This document shows positions 1 to 11,690 of a stretch of 64,000 nucleotides of DNA, piece after piece. A program made the translations under genes and the position numbers. Below the pieces are notes generated by a model, which was not told where the DNA came from, searched no databases, and was given only the letters and a program-made list of their open reading frames with translations. Source of the stretch: Phymorhynchus buccinoides (taxonomy: Eukaryota > Mollusca > Gastropoda > Neogastropoda > Raphitomidae); contig CM065699.1 in the NCBI GenBank assembly GCA_017654935.2, positions 18,926,359-18,990,358 of the forward strand, in the 5' to 3' direction. The first letter of the stretch is position 1. Each line of letters begins with the position of its first letter.

Positions 1-203
1 TGATTTCGGAGAAAAAAAAAGGCGGAAAACGGCAGAGCTGTTTTCATGCCTGAATATCCTATGTTGTTAATTTTGGGAGATAAGGAAAGGGTTTATTTGA
101 TGCATGTCATTGGAAGATTCACAGTACTGCAGATGCCAACTTTTCGTTACCTAGGTATTTTTGGTAGAATTTTTTGGCTGAAACATAGCTGGCAGCGAAA
201 GGG
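1..203. mobile_element. piggyBac-type MITE, right end
   Basis: The right terminus reads GCAGCGAAAGGG followed by TTAA at 204-207, the pattern of the complete copies at 1781-2018 and 50463-50700. The left end is outside the window. It lies 34 bp beyond the stop codon of gene C and so probably falls in its 3'UTR. On the minus strand it carries AATAAA at 92-97, about 145 nt after the stop, which could serve as polyadenylation signal. That last use is inference. Confidence 0.6.
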
Positions 204-240
204 TTAATCCCCCACCCCAATCTTACGCACACACACATCC

Positions 241-3200
241 TCACTTGCATCGACGTTCAAAGTAGATGTTGCGAAGTTCATCCATGAACACGCTGATTCC
301 CAGTTCAAACCCGTTGAGCACTTTGCACGTGTACTCATCCTGCTGCGTCGATCTGAACTGCCCCGGACTGTACGGCACCACAATTTGCTCAGCCTCCTCA
401 CTTCCATACATCTGTCACACAATAGTAGCAGTAATAATTAGGGCTAGAAGTGGGCCTCGCGGCCCTTTCACGTTTGTGTGACTTTGATTTGTTTCACGGT
501 GGCTTGCTTTCTGCAGCTACACTCAAATTTAACAAAAATATGGAATGGACTTTTTCTTCTTTTTTCTTTTTTTTTTATTCATCGAAAGTAGTATAAACAT
601 TTGACATCATTGTCTCTTTGTCCAGAAGATTTTTGAATATATTTATGTTAGGTGCAGCCTTAATGTTAGTTGACAAATTATTCCAGTATTGAACAACTCA
701 GTTAGAAAAGTAAAATTTGCGAATGTTAGTAACTGATCGTCTTAAAAATAACTTCTCTGTACTATTTCGTGTCATGTTTGAACAAAGTATCAGACTTTCG
801 TAAGTCGGGTTAGGGAGGGAGTCGTAATACAAAGTCAATAGTTCGTTGAAATGGAGGGGAAAAAACCCAACTAAAATGCTGATGGGACCCAGAGATGCAC
901 CAGCCACGCCTGCCCTATCAACACGAGAGCAGCCTTTTCATAAGTCGGATTAGGGAGGGAGTCGTAATACAAAGTCAATAGTTCGTTGAAATGGAAAACA
1001 AAAAACAAAAACAAAAAACACCCTAAAATGCTGATGGGACCCAGAGATGCACCAGCCACACCTGCCCTATCAACACGAGAGCAGCCCTTTTGTAAGTCTG
1101 ATCTGGGAGGGAGTCGTAATAGAAAGTCAATATTTTGTTGATTTATGAAGACAAAAAAAAAAGATTGGTTACAAAATTTCAGGTTGTATCTTGGAGGGGG
1201 GTCTCCCCATGGGAATAGGGGGGGGGGGGATGTCTTCCGTACAAATAGTTCCCCCACCTTCTGGAAGTTCTGTGCTTCTAACTTCCTCTAATCTGTCACT
1301 CTCTTTGACTCTGCCTTTTTCCTTGCTTTGTGTCATCTACTATCTTTCTGACTTTTTGACCCCATTCTCCTGCCTTTTTTCAAAATAAATCTTCTATATA
1401 GTTTTCTCCTTTGAGCTCCTCCGAAATCGGAATGTGTCAGCTGAATGCAGCGAGGAGACTCGTGAAAACTGGAAAACGGACACATACGGACCCATTGTGG
1501 CCTTATGGCCTGAGAACGCAGAAGAAGAAGAAGAGGGGGGTCATAATTGGGAAGTAACTATAAACTATAATGTGGATGTACATCGTTGTTGATTGAAAGA
1601 AAGATGCATGCAAGTGGGTAATAATTAATCAGTCATGTGCATAGTTTTAAATCTTGTTTGTTGAAAATGGATTCAATAATTTTAAATGTTATTTTTGTTC
1701 AAAGAATTGTCATGAGGTTTTTTTTCTAGACATTGCTCAATGGAACCTCCTCATAATCACATTATTATTATTATTATTAACCCTTTCACCACAAAAGTTG
1801 CATTTTAGCACCACAGGGATTTAACACCTATGTTACTAAAAGGCATCAAATTGGGGTCTATTATCCAAAAACCCTATTGTCTTAGTTTTGGGAAGTAAGG
1901 GTAGACCTTATTTTACATATGTCACAGAAGAATCCCCAATACTGCAGATGGGTTTTGTTCTCTACCCAGGTAAATTAAATGAGAATTCTTGCCTGAAATA
2001 TGGCTGGCGGTGAAAGGGTTAATACTATAATCATCCTTATTATTATTATTACATGTGCATCCCATATGGCGTCACATAATTGCCCGTAGAACACACGACA
2101 GCCATGGGGGTTGGTTACCGCCCTCTGAAGGATCACCTCGTTTCTGAACCGCAAGGTTATCTGCATCTCACTATCTGTCAGACACATATCATCACTGTTA
2201 TAATCATCGTCATCATCATCAAGATCATCACCATCATCGTGTAATGATTTCTGAACCTCATTGTTACCTGCCTTTGATATCATGTCAGACAGATATCATC
2301 ACTGTTATCATCATCGTCATCATCATCATCATCAAAGCCATCATCAAGATCATCACCATCATTGTGCAATGATTTTTTAACCTCATTGTTACCTGCCTTT
2401 GATATCATCTGTCAGACACATATCATCACGGTTATCGTCATCGTCATCAAAGCCATCCTCAAGATCATCACCATCATCATGCAATGATTTTTTAACCTCA
2501 TTGTTACCTGCCTTTGACATCTGTCAGACACATACACAAAAAATATTAACATCATTGACACCATCACTATGGAAATCTCCTAAACTGTCAGACGTATAGC
2601 ACATCATCATTGACGTGGTCGTGGTTGTCATCCTAATCATTACCACAATCATGAAATCATTTCTGAGCCGTACGGTTATCTGCAGCTCAGAATCTGTCAG
2701 ACCCATAAAAACACATCGTCATTACCGTCATCATCATCATCAACGTGGTTGTGGTTGTCAGCGGCATCATCATCACTATCATAGTCATTTCCGAGTCAGA
2801 AACATAGTAGATCATAGAAAGCAAATGGAAGAGGCAGAGTCAAAGAGAGTGGCAGATTAGAGGAAGTTACAAGCACAGAACTTCAAGAAGGTGGGGGAAC
2901 TATTTTTACGAAAGAAACCCCCCCCCCCCCCCCCCCCCGGTATCCCGATGGGGAGAGATTCTGGAGGGGGCGAGGTGTATGTTTCAATTTGTGAGAGAAG
3001 CTAACTCCATTTCATTCTACTTAATGAAAAGCAGAAGAAGAAAAAACCCAGAAATAACCCCACTTGATTTCTTGGAAAACCAAAGAATAATTCACCCTTT
3101 TCTCTTCTTGGAAAATGTTGACTCTTTTTCTTACTATTTGTTCAACCCCCCACCCCCACATGACATACTTAGGTACCCTTTCTTGGAAATTAATAATTCT

Positions 3201-6200
3201 CCCTTTTCTCTTCTTGGTAAATGTTGACTCTTTCTCTTACTATTTGTTCAACCCCCCACCCCCACATGACATACTTAGGTACCCTTTCTTGGAAATTAAT
3301 AATTCTCCCTTTTCTCTTCTTGGTAAATGTTGACTCTTTCTCTTACTATTTGTTCAACCCCCCACCCCCACATGACATACTTAGGTACCCTTTCTTGGAA
3401 ATTAATAATTCTCCCTTTTCTCTTCTTGGAAAATGTTGACTCTTTTTCTTACCATTTGTTCAACCCCCCACCCCCACATGACATACTTAGGTACCCTTTC
3501 TTGGAAATTAATAATTCTCCCTTTTCTCTTCTTGGTAAATGTTGACTCTTTTTCTTACCATTTGTTCAAACCCCCACCCCCACATGACATACTTAGGTAC
3601 CCTTTCTTGGAAATTAATAATTCTCCCTTTTCTCTTCTTGGTAAATGTTGACTCTTTTTCTTACCATTTGTTCAAACCCCCACCCCCACATGACATACTT
3701 AGGTACCCTTTCTTGGAAATTAATAATTCTCCCTTTTCTCTTCTTGGAAAATGTTGACTCTTTCTCTTTCTATTTGTTCAAGCCCCCCACATGACATAGT
3801 TAGGTACCCTCTCTCTTGGAAATTGTCTCTGCTTTCATTTTCATCAAATCTCTGCGCATTCCTATTCTAGGAAATTACAAGATTATTTTTCGAGTTCATC
3901 AAACTTTCTGTACCTTTTGTCCTCACAGCATATTTACAATCTGTGGGATGGTCAGGGTTGTTGTTTTTTACTTGTTTTGACAACTTTCTCCGCTTTTATT
4001 TTTGATTTATGTGCCAGGTTGCTTTTTGTTTGTGAGTGAGTGGGGTTTTTAATACTTTTTTTCTTAGCCTAAGCGGGTGCTGGCAACTGGTAGCGATCAT
4101 GCCACCTGTAGCCTTTCTGTTTGCTGTCACCGTTGTTACAGCTATGGTCAGTTGTCGCAACGGTTCTTCTTCTTCTTCTGTGGTGGTGGTGGCCAGCTTC
4201 TTTTTATAGAAGTAAATGCACACACTTTAGGGGGTGACCAAAGAAAAAAGAAGCAGAAGAGAGAAAGAGAAGAAAAAAAAAAGCAAAGACAAAAATCAGC
4301 TATCACACATGTGACATAGTCTACTTGAATTTACTTGGGTCCAGTAGAAAAATATCAGATGCAGCAAACAAAATAAAAAATTCCTATTTCTGGACTGGGA
4401 TGGGGATATTTACAGGGAGCTGCCGGCAGCTACTAATTTTCACGTTCGCCCCCAGGAAGCTGGGAACTAGCCGACCCTAGACACTCCATAAGGCAGTGCC
4501 CAGGCCACAACCAAAAGGACAAACAAAGACAAACAAACAAATCCCTAACTACTGGGGTAAACAAAACACACGGAGAACCGTCAGAACTTTTTTTTAAATG
4601 TATAGTTTTCTCTACTGCGGTGTAAGGAATAATAGGACTCAAAACATCTTTGTAAGTTGTGTGAAGTTCGGGTTCTGACCTTTTTTTTATATTGATGTAA
4701 GTCAACAGGCTGTTACGTATTATATAAACACTGTAAAATAGAAGAAAAAACCCAGAACTCAGCTGCCTGCCAAATTTTCGCCATTATTATCTCAAACGTT
4801 TTCAAAGACCCACAATGCGGCGTCATAAATATACGTTTGTCATCATACATACTCCATTATCAATTGTTCCGAACACACATGCTCAACAAACCAAACAAAC
4901 AAACAAAAACACACACACACACACGCATCACCTCATTTCAAATCCTTTCAATTTATGCCTATTTTTAGCACTCACCAGCAGCATATCCCAATCCAAAGTT
5001 TCTATCCTTTTTGTTGTTGTTGTAGTACAGCTCTTGTATGGTCTTTCCCTAACCCTAACCACAACCAATGGGATACGAATGTGCCTGTGTGAAAAGAAAG
5101 TACTTGGGACAAGTGCTCAGTGTAAGCTATAAATGAATCTCTGGGGAACACTAAAAGCATCCATTCATCCATTAAATCTCTCTCTCTCCCTCTTACCACC
5201 AGCAGTAGTCTGGAAGTAGGAAGCATTCTCTTGGGGCTCCCTTTTCACTGACTGACTCTGCAGCTGATGATGATGGCGACTCCCTACATCCTTCAGGGAA
5301 TCTGTCAGCCAGAAAACCAAACTTAAAGCAATTTTGGAAGACCAAAAAAAAGCAGCAATTTGTAAATCTTGACAATTCTGATGCCTGGTTTGTTTTACGT
5401 CTTCTAGTTCGAAGTCATATGAGAGATGCCTGGTTCTTTTGTCTTTCTTTATATACAGGGGTGCTAGCGCCAAAGGGTCCCAAACCTGAAACTAGGAATT
5501 CCCCAAACCGAAAACCTGAAACCAATCTAAACGGCAAGTTCCAATCTCTTGTTAACCTGAAAATTAACAATACTTATGCAACACTTTGAATACTTACATT
5601 AATGAATCTTGCGTGTATCAGATCGCTTGTTTGAAGCCATGTCCAATGCTGGATAATGAGAGATTTAAATCTATTGATATCAGTGTCTACAACACAGGGG
5701 CTGTTGGTGTGAAGGAGACTCGTCATGTTACGCCGATGCCCTGCATCCTCTGCGTGAGAAAGCAAAGCTTTTTTCCCACTAGAGCCATAGACTAACGTTT
5801 TGTTGCATGGCACACAAAAGCACACTCCCGGTGAATCGATCTTTTGGCACCAAACTTATAAGCACATTCCATCACTGCTAGTGCTTTATTTCTGCAACCA
5901 GTCCCACTTCCACTTGTTTTTAACACCCTTTTCAATCTTAGACACATCTGCTCCTGATGACAATACCCTAATGTTGTTGAATTTACACTCAACGCGTTGC
6001 AGTCAATAAAATTTCAGTTAAGGGAGAAGACGCGCGAACCGGAACTTGAAAATGGCAGTCAACGTCACGGGACATCACTGATGACAAAAAGCGAATTGGC
6101 TCCCTTGTCTATGTTCATCTTATCGTCTGCTACTTCGGCCAATACATGTACGATGTTTGTAATCGTCACCTGTTTCTCCGATGCCGGAATTTTTTTTTCC

Positions 6201-6358
6201 AAACTAACTAAAAAACCGGAGATTACATTTTTTAGTCATCTCAAAACCGGAAATCAGGCATATACCAGAAAATTACCACCCCTGTATATAATATTTGTTT
6301 TATGTCTTCCATCCATTTTATAGCTAATGAGAAAAAGCAAACTTATGTGAGCATGCTT

Positions 6359-6403
<45 letters not shown>

Positions 6404-7012
6404 AGGGATGGGTGTGCGTGTTTGTATGTGTGTGGAAAAAAAAGAAAAAGGCAGAGTCAAAGAGAGTGGCAGATTAAAGGAAGTTACAAACACAGAACTT
6501 CCAGAAGGTGGGGGAACTATTTTTACAAAAGACAGGGGAGAGACTCGTGGAGGGGGCGGGGTTGTCCAGCTCCCTGTATGGAGGCACGAGACATCCACCT
6601 ACTGCCCCGTTTGTCTGATCCAAAACACTTTTGTATTAAAGCTGTGAAGGTTCAGATTTTCTTAAATTCCGAGTTATAAAACCTCTGGTGCATGTGTATG
6701 TGTGCATATGTGTGTGTTTGTGTCTGTCAGTCTGCTTAACGCACAATCTTTGATGGATTTTGCCTCTTGTTTTCTCTCTGTACCTGTCTCCATGTCCTCT
6801 GCGGCGATGTTGATGTTGCTGTTGCTGTCGTAGGAGATGTTGGTCATGGAGATGCCGCTGGTGGGGACCAGGTCGGTGATGCTCACGTTGCGAAGGTCTG
6901 ACCCCAGGCTGGTGATTTCTGCATCCACACACTCTGAAAATGCACACCAACATAATTATGTGCATAGCATACACTGACAGAATGAAGTACATGCACATGC
7001 ATGCACACACAC

Positions 7013-7060
<48 letters not shown>

Positions 7061-9685
7061 CACAACACACACACACACACACACACACAATAACACACAC
7101 ACACACACCCTGACACAGGGTTCTCAGGGCTTTCAGCTATCCCCAAGTAAGGACCTTGTAAGGACCTGTAGGCCTAAGGATAATCTCCATCTTTTACTTT
7201 AGCCAACGATCTTGAAAGGAACACTTTCCCAGCATTGTGAACAATGTCTAAGCCGATACAAAAACTATGGCTGACACAGATATACAAGTTTTCTCGCAAA
7301 ACGACACCAGGATAAAGAACGAGATTTCAGTCCAATTTCTCTTGACAACTCACGGTGCATCGTTCGTCTGCTAAGCGGTCAGTTGAAACGGGAAGGTGGG
7401 GGAGGGGGGTAAGGTGAAGTAGGTGCTGAGCGATGTTTCTCAAGTGTAAAATCGCTGCTTCTGTGATCTATTTTGAGTATGGTTTTGCTGCTCAGGGCAG
7501 TTTTGGCAGCTGTCAGGACTTGTAAGGACCTTGAAGTGAATGTAAGCACTTGTAAGGCCTTACTTGGAGATTTCAATTTTGTCAAGACTTATATGGACTG
7601 GTAAGGCCCCTATGAACCCTGTGACACACACACACACACACTGGACTGGACTGGAACCAACCAATTTATTGTCAGATTAACTATAAAAAGTCGAAAAAAA
7701 ATGATATAACAGACAAAGCTTGGGGGACCCAGATATTGTATTGATACTGTACTGACAAAAGCCTGATCCTAGACTATTCATCTTCTTTGCTTCCGTAAAC
7801 TCTATTTTAAAGACCAAAAACGATATAGCTCTATACTAGGTATTAGACATATTGCCTATGAAACTGATCTTAACTCAAACTGACATTACTAAAAAATAAA
7901 AGCTCTAAAAGAAATGTGAATAACACATAATTAGAGCTGTGGTGGGTTTTTTAAATTCTGCTTAATGCGCAGCAGAGGTCATTCAAATTTGAGAAGAAAA
8001 TATACCATCAAATAATATGTTAAATACACAAAGTAGATCTATACATACCTTCAGTTCTCTCAATGGAAGGCTTCAACTCCAGTGAATCGCTGATGATGGT
8101 GGGGATGTTGCCACTGTTCGTCTGAAATTTAAACAAAAATACATGACATAAACTTTTATCAACTACTTGTAACAGAGAATATTGATAAAGTACAACTATC
8201 TGATTATACGAGAGCTCAAAGCCCTTGACAAGGTTACCGTTAGAAATACAAGACTTCCCTCCCTCTTTAGACTAGCGTGGAAGAAAATAAAACATTCTCC
8301 CAATCCCAAAATGACATGTTTCAATATTATCTGAATCTTCCTAATCTGAAGCGAAGACCCCATAAAAAATAATTTCTTATCTGTGTGTGTCTGCATACAC
8401 AGGATGGTGGGGATAGTGCTTGACTTACATATCTATCAATTTGTTTCAAGCTGCCATCAATTCTGGCAGAAAAGTTTTATCTTATAAGACTGTGGTTCAG
8501 GATGAGAAGATGGCCAATCCTGAAGACCCTTTCAATCAACTTTTCCAATCCTGATTTCAGGAGCATGACTGAACTACTTTCACCCATGACAGGTTTGGAG
8601 TATCTTAAGGTGACTGGGATACAACCAGGGGAAATAAACATCCCTTGAAAAGCCACCATTGTTCACGAGACATTTAAGGTACTGGGATACAAAGAAAAAC
8701 ATCCCTAGAAAGCACCATGTTCACTGAGACATTTAAGTGCTGGGATTACAAAGAAAAACATCCCTTGAAAAGCACCATTGTCACTGAGACATTTTAGGTG
8801 CTGGATACAAAGAAAAACATCCCTAGCAAAGCACCATTGTTTCCACTGAGACATTTTAAGGTACTGGGATACAAGAAAATACATCCCTAGAAAAGCCACA
8901 ATTTTCACTGAAGACATTTAAGGTGCTGGATACAAAGAAAAACATCCCTAGAAAGCACCATTGGTTCACTGAGACATTTAAGGTGCTGGGATAAAAGAAA
9001 AACTCCTGAAAAGCTACCATTTGTTCACTGAGACATTTTAAGGTGCTGGGATACAAAGAAAAACATCCTAGAAAAGCACCATTGTTCCCTGGATACATTT
9101 TAAGGTACTGGGATACAAAGAAACACATCCCTAGAAAAGCACATTGTTCACTGAGACATTTAAGTGCTGGATACAAAGAAAAAAACCTCACTAGAAAGCA
9201 CCATTGTGCCACTGAGACATTTTAAGTACATGGGATACAAAGAAAAACATCCCTGAAAAGCACCAGTTCACGAGACATTTTAAGGTATGTACTGGAATAC
9301 AAAGACAAAACATCCCTAAGAAAAGGCACCATGTTCACTGAGACTTTAAGGTACTGGGATACAAAGAAAAAAAATCCCTAGAAAAAGCAACATTGTTCAC
9401 TGGCAGACATTTTAAGGTACTGGGATACAAAGAAAAACATCCCTAGAAAGCCACCATTGTTCACTGAGACATTTAGGTACTGGGATACAAGAAAAAAACA
9501 TCCCAGAAAAAGCACCATTGTTCACTGACTGGACAGACAGACAAGCAAAATGACCAAAAGAAGAGTAAAAATGTATCACCGATAACTGAAGGTCTGTTCT
9601 GCATGGGTGCCTGAAACCTGTCCATTCAGAGTCGCCACGACACCGATTCGGGGCTGTCGCCTGGGGAGGGCTGTTTGAACCATGT
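241..9685 (-). CDS. Gene C: 3' exons of an unrecognised protein
   Basis: Not recognised. Six minus-strand exons with GT/AG borders are proposed: 9580-9685, 8049-8121, 6784-6933, 5197-5301, 2053-2174 and 241-411. Exons 2 to 6 join in one frame with phases 0,1,1,1,0. Exon 1 reads ..VVATLNGQVSGTHAEQTF.. but its full-length donor does not match exon 2, so it may end earlier at CAG/GTTTCA or be followed by a missed exon. Exon 5 could also end at 2119, also in phase. The last exon encodes 56 residues ending FERRCK and TGA. The tail has four cysteines (GC, LC, TC, RC) and NVS and NIS sequons, suggesting a secreted or lumenal protein; no membrane segment is visible. Upstream exons may lie in the 10678-11177 gap. 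The last two exons recur at 60198-62120. Confidence 0.5.
579..790 (-). mobile_element. CR1/L2-like LINE tail fragment
   Basis: The minus strand encodes the end of a LINE reverse transcriptase: MTRNSTEKLFLRRS, then TNIRKFYFSN, a stop, and YWNNL..FKNLLD. It matches the longer fragment at 38772-39410 (TNIRKNFFSNR, QYWNNLPAHT, FKNLLDS). A stop codon interrupts it, so it is dead. A near-identical copy lies at 60530-60750 in the duplicated block. Confidence 0.7.
797..1140. repeat. About 128-bp tandem repeat, 2.5 copies
   Basis: The segment from AAGTCGGGTTAGGGAGGG to the CACGAGAGCAGCC motif occurs at about 797-926 and 944-1077, with a third divergent start at 1094. Repeated in the right-hand copy at 60755-61100. 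Confidence 0.8.
1188..1535 (+). mobile_element. SINE-like element, subfamily 2
   Basis: The head runs from a G-rich start through AGTTCCCCCACCTTCTGG and CTTTGACTCTGCCTTTT. The second half contains GAGCTCCTCCGAAATC and the copy ends in a (GAA)n tail at about 1520-1535. The same head joined to a different second half occurs at 28310, 47194, 47985, 53365, 56575 and 58838. The short A/GAA-type tail suggests retroposition. No tRNA promoter boxes are convincing. Confidence 0.65.
1781..2018. mobile_element. piggyBac-type MITE, complete, 238 bp
   Basis: It starts CCCTTTCACC and ends GGCGGTGAAAGGG, with TTAA at 1777-1780 and 2019-2022. TTAA target duplication with a CCC terminus is diagnostic of piggyBac-type transposition. 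It has exactly the same length as the copy at 50463-50700. It is non-coding and sits in the last intron of gene C. Confidence 0.85.
2190..2830. repeat. (CAT/ATC)n tract with repeated exon-5-like units
   Basis: Four rounds of a (TCATCA)n tract followed by the motif CTCATTGTTACCTGCC and CTGTCAGACA spread over this interval. On the minus strand each round carries the splice-acceptor region of gene C exon 5. At about 2645-2690 a fuller unit reads DSELQITVRLRNDF, paralogous to exon 5 DSEMQITLRFRNEV. The array looks like a microsatellite-driven expansion of the exon's 5' edge. Confidence 0.65.
2829..2960 (-). mobile_element. SINE-like head fragment
   Basis: Reverse complement of the SINE-like head (AGGCAGAGTCAAAGAGAG to a poly-C run and GGTATCCC). 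The second half and (GAA)n tail are missing. Duplicated at about 62775-62900. Confidence 0.6.
3070..3800. repeat. 106-bp satellite, about 7 units
   Basis: Units starting CCCTTTTCTCTTCTTGG recur at about 3096, 3201, 3308, 3415, 3521, 3627 and 3733, each with CCCCCACCCCCACATGAC and TACTTAGGTACCC. The reading frames in it merely repeat the unit and are not genes. In the right-hand copy (63040-63745) the first unit has an internal deletion. Confidence 0.95.
4083..5196. other. Gene C intron, no gene seen
   Basis: A/T-rich intron sequence. It holds a pyrimidine-rich stretch, an inverted AGCTGCCGGCAGCT motif near 4421, a short (AC)n run at 4908-4926 and two CCCTAA copies near 5046, too few to be telomeric. 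I see no exon with convincing splice sites. Confidence 0.5.
5456..6284. mobile_element. hAT-type element fragment
   Basis: Termini are CAGGGGTG (5456) and CACCCCTG (ending 6284), the usual hAT terminal motif, flanked by a TATATA direct repeat. The minus strand holds pieces of a Cys/His-rich N-terminal domain (VPCNKTLVYGSSGKKALL, then SHAEDAGHRRN), split by frameshifts. No transposase core or catalytic triad is present, so it is non-autonomous debris in a gene C intron. Confidence 0.65.
6358..6402. repeat. (GT)n microsatellite
   Basis: About 22 GT dinucleotides, followed by a SINE-like head at 6441-6570. Confidence 0.95.
6441..6570 (-). mobile_element. SINE-like head fragment
   Basis: Reverse complement of the SINE-like head: GGCAGAGTCAAAGAGAGT, ACAGAACTTCCAGAAGG, GGGGGAACTATTTTTAC. 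Truncated, no tail. Confidence 0.6.
7007..7110. repeat. (CA)n microsatellite
   Basis: Imperfect CA repeat of about 100 bp in the intron just upstream of gene C exon 3. The long Val/Cys open frames read through it are artefacts. Confidence 0.95.
7130..8048. other. Gene C intron, no gene seen
   Basis: Unique-looking intron sequence between exons 2 and 3, with a short (CA)n at 7624-7641. Several degenerate AAGGACTTGTAAGG-like words recur at 7150-7610, a decayed short tandem repeat. Confidence 0.4.
8600..9535. repeat. About 70-bp tandem array, about 14 units, indel-rich
   Basis: The unit contains CACTGAGACATTTTAAGG, CTGGGATACAAAG and AAAACATCCCTAGAAAAG. Units differ mainly by single-base losses or gains in short runs (for example CATTTAAG against CATTTTAAG), a pattern typical of uncorrected long-read consensus. 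It lies in the intron between gene C exons 1 and 2. Confidence 0.9.
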
Positions 9686-10099
9686 CTGCAAAAAAGACAA
9701 AGGGGTTATTTTCTCTTCTTTTTAAAAATGTTTCATCCCACATGCATTCTATGAAAATAGCTGAAAGTGTATACATTTTAAAAAAGAACAAATCTGTTTG
9801 ACCACAAACTAAAAACAGGGCCAAAATAGCCCCCCAAGGCTGCAAAATAGGGAGCCAGCAGTGCAATGGCATGGTGGGAGTGCATTTGGTGGGAGTGAAG
9901 AGTGATGTCTTGGGGGGAATGATTTCACCCATGGTGCAGAAGAGTTAGAGGCATAAGAACCGATTCAAGGATTGGGTTCGCGATATCAGGAAAGTCCTGC
10001 CTCGCAGTGGCTCACACATGGGAAAAAAAGATTTGAAGTGTCGCTGTGTGAGCAGTGAGACTCGCAAGAATCATTTATATATTACGAACTGTGGGCTTA

Positions 10100-10300
10100 A
10101 ACAATTCAACGCTAGCCATTTTCAGCCAAGCTTTCCATTAACCTTACATGGCCAGAGAAAAAGATTCTGTCTGCAATATTGGGGATTTCCTCTGTGGACA
10201 ATGCACAAACTAAGCCTCTCTTAACTCCCAAAATTAAGAACATTGTCACTGGATACCAGACCCTCATCTTGAGCCTTAAAGTTAACATGTCTTCTTTTTT
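10100..10300. mobile_element. Degenerate piggyBac-type MITE
   Basis: Internal words of the 238-bp MITE are recognisable: GCCATTTTCAGCCAAG, CTGCAATATTGGGGAT, then CCCAAAATTAAGAACATTG and GGATACCAGACCCTCAT. Termini have decayed. Confidence 0.55.
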
Positions 10301-10677
10301 TGTTTGTGCGATCAAGCCACAAACCTATAACTCACTTTGTCTGGTCGGTCGGTCTGTCGGTCGGTCTGTCGTCCCAAAATTGTCGCACATTTGGACAAAA
10401 TTGTCGCACTTCAAATCGAGCTACACTTCAAAATAATGAGGACGCCTCTTTAAAATTGAGTATTTAAAAGCGTACAAAAATAATAAACAGAAGTAATACA
10501 GACATACAAAGACACGAGTATGCGGTGCTTTTTTGATGAGTATAAGTGGATACATAGTTTCCAAAAGATATAAAAAGTTACGAATGGTGCCAGAGATACA
10601 TTCTGGTTTACATATTAAAATTATTGAAATCCAGTGGAGTTAACTCCATGATGGAGTGGTAAAACTAGACCGCGTGC

Positions 10678-11177
10678 NNNNNNNNNNNNNNNNNNNNNNN
10701 NNNNNNNNNNNNNNNNNNNNNNNNNNNNNNNNNNNNNNNNNNNNNNNNNNNNNNNNNNNNNNNNNNNNNNNNNNNNNNNNNNNNNNNNNNNNNNNNNNNN
10801 NNNNNNNNNNNNNNNNNNNNNNNNNNNNNNNNNNNNNNNNNNNNNNNNNNNNNNNNNNNNNNNNNNNNNNNNNNNNNNNNNNNNNNNNNNNNNNNNNNNN
10901 NNNNNNNNNNNNNNNNNNNNNNNNNNNNNNNNNNNNNNNNNNNNNNNNNNNNNNNNNNNNNNNNNNNNNNNNNNNNNNNNNNNNNNNNNNNNNNNNNNNN
11001 NNNNNNNNNNNNNNNNNNNNNNNNNNNNNNNNNNNNNNNNNNNNNNNNNNNNNNNNNNNNNNNNNNNNNNNNNNNNNNNNNNNNNNNNNNNNNNNNNNNN
11101 NNNNNNNNNNNNNNNNNNNNNNNNNNNNNNNNNNNNNNNNNNNNNNNNNNNNNNNNNNNNNNNNNNNNNNNNNNNNN
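10678..11177. other. Assembly gap (500 N)
   Basis: Exactly 500 N, a fixed-size scaffold gap of unknown true length. It separates the gene C contig from the PBZ/phosphatase contig. Confidence 0.99.
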
Positions 11178-11539
11178 CTCTCCCCTCTCCCATTCTCCTG
11201 TTTCGTTCTCTTCTTCCTCCCTCTTCTCCTCCTTAAACAATCATCATTTTTGATTTGCTGCTGTCCATTTCTTGCATAAACAGCTGTTTAGTCTCGCTTA
11301 AAAAAAATATTATTATTGAATTACTGACTAGCGGGTGCATTCAATATTGCGATTCCTTTTGTTTGTTATATATTTCTCTCTCTGCTTTCAATTAATACCA
11401 TTAGTTTATTTGAATTCATGTGACCCTTTGCCATAAAGGTTGTAATGCCAATGGCAATTAAAACATGTTTAAGTTTCAAATAATCATTTTGAACATGTGA
11501 GCAGGGCGCTCGGTGTCACCATTTCTCCAGAACATAACT

Positions 11540-11545
11540 TTTATT
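11540..11545 (-). promoter_or_regulatory. Candidate polyadenylation signal of the PBZ gene
   Basis: AATAAA on the minus strand, about 146 nt past the TGA of the PBZ gene. It is the nearest canonical hexamer I see. Cleavage site not determined. Confidence 0.45.
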
Positions 11546-11690
11546 GAATTAATGTCACTCTCTCTCTCCTTCACTCTCTTTATATCTCTGTTTGTCTTTC
11601 TCTCTCGTTCTAATTCTTTGATCATTTCTTTCGCTCTCCTTTCCATGCCCTGTCTCCCTCTCATTTACTTAAAATACAAAAACTGTGAGC

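Larger units (their letters stand above)
1..4082. repeat. Left copy of 4-kb terminal duplication
   Basis: This stretch matches 59959-64000 in the same orientation almost base for base. It includes gene C exons 5 and 6, a piggyBac-type MITE, a LINE tail, the SINE-like element and the 106-bp tandem array. Position 1 pairs with 59959 and 4082 with 64000, so the offset drifts from 59958 to 59918. Most differences are homopolymer or tandem-repeat length changes with scattered substitutions. Both copies run off the window, so the true ends are unseen. The two copies lie on different contigs. It is either a recent segmental duplication or two haplotypes of one locus. Confidence 0.95.

Noticed and set aside
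241..411. LAMP-like lumenal end (YTCK..VFMDEL pattern)
   Set aside because: Only a loose resemblance; no transmembrane segment or lysosomal sorting tail follows, so no name is given.
204..422. 72-codon frame MCDRCMEVRRLSK..
   Set aside because: It overlaps gene C exon 6 in another frame and has Arg/Ser-rich composition. The frame ending FERRCK joins exon 5 in phase.
3070..3800. CRISPR-like regular repeats
   Set aside because: Units are contiguous 106-bp tandem copies without unique spacers, in an intron-bearing genome. It is a satellite.
5046..5062. Telomere-like CCCTAA copies
   Set aside because: Only two units; likewise TAGGGG units at 18752-18772 are part of a MITE centre.
6636..7146. 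Cys/Val-rich frames of up to 156 codons
   Set aside because: They read through (CA)n repeats antisense to or out of frame with gene C exon 3.
10621..11279. Open frames of about 200 codons
   Set aside because: They consist of the N gap; likewise 38089-38775.
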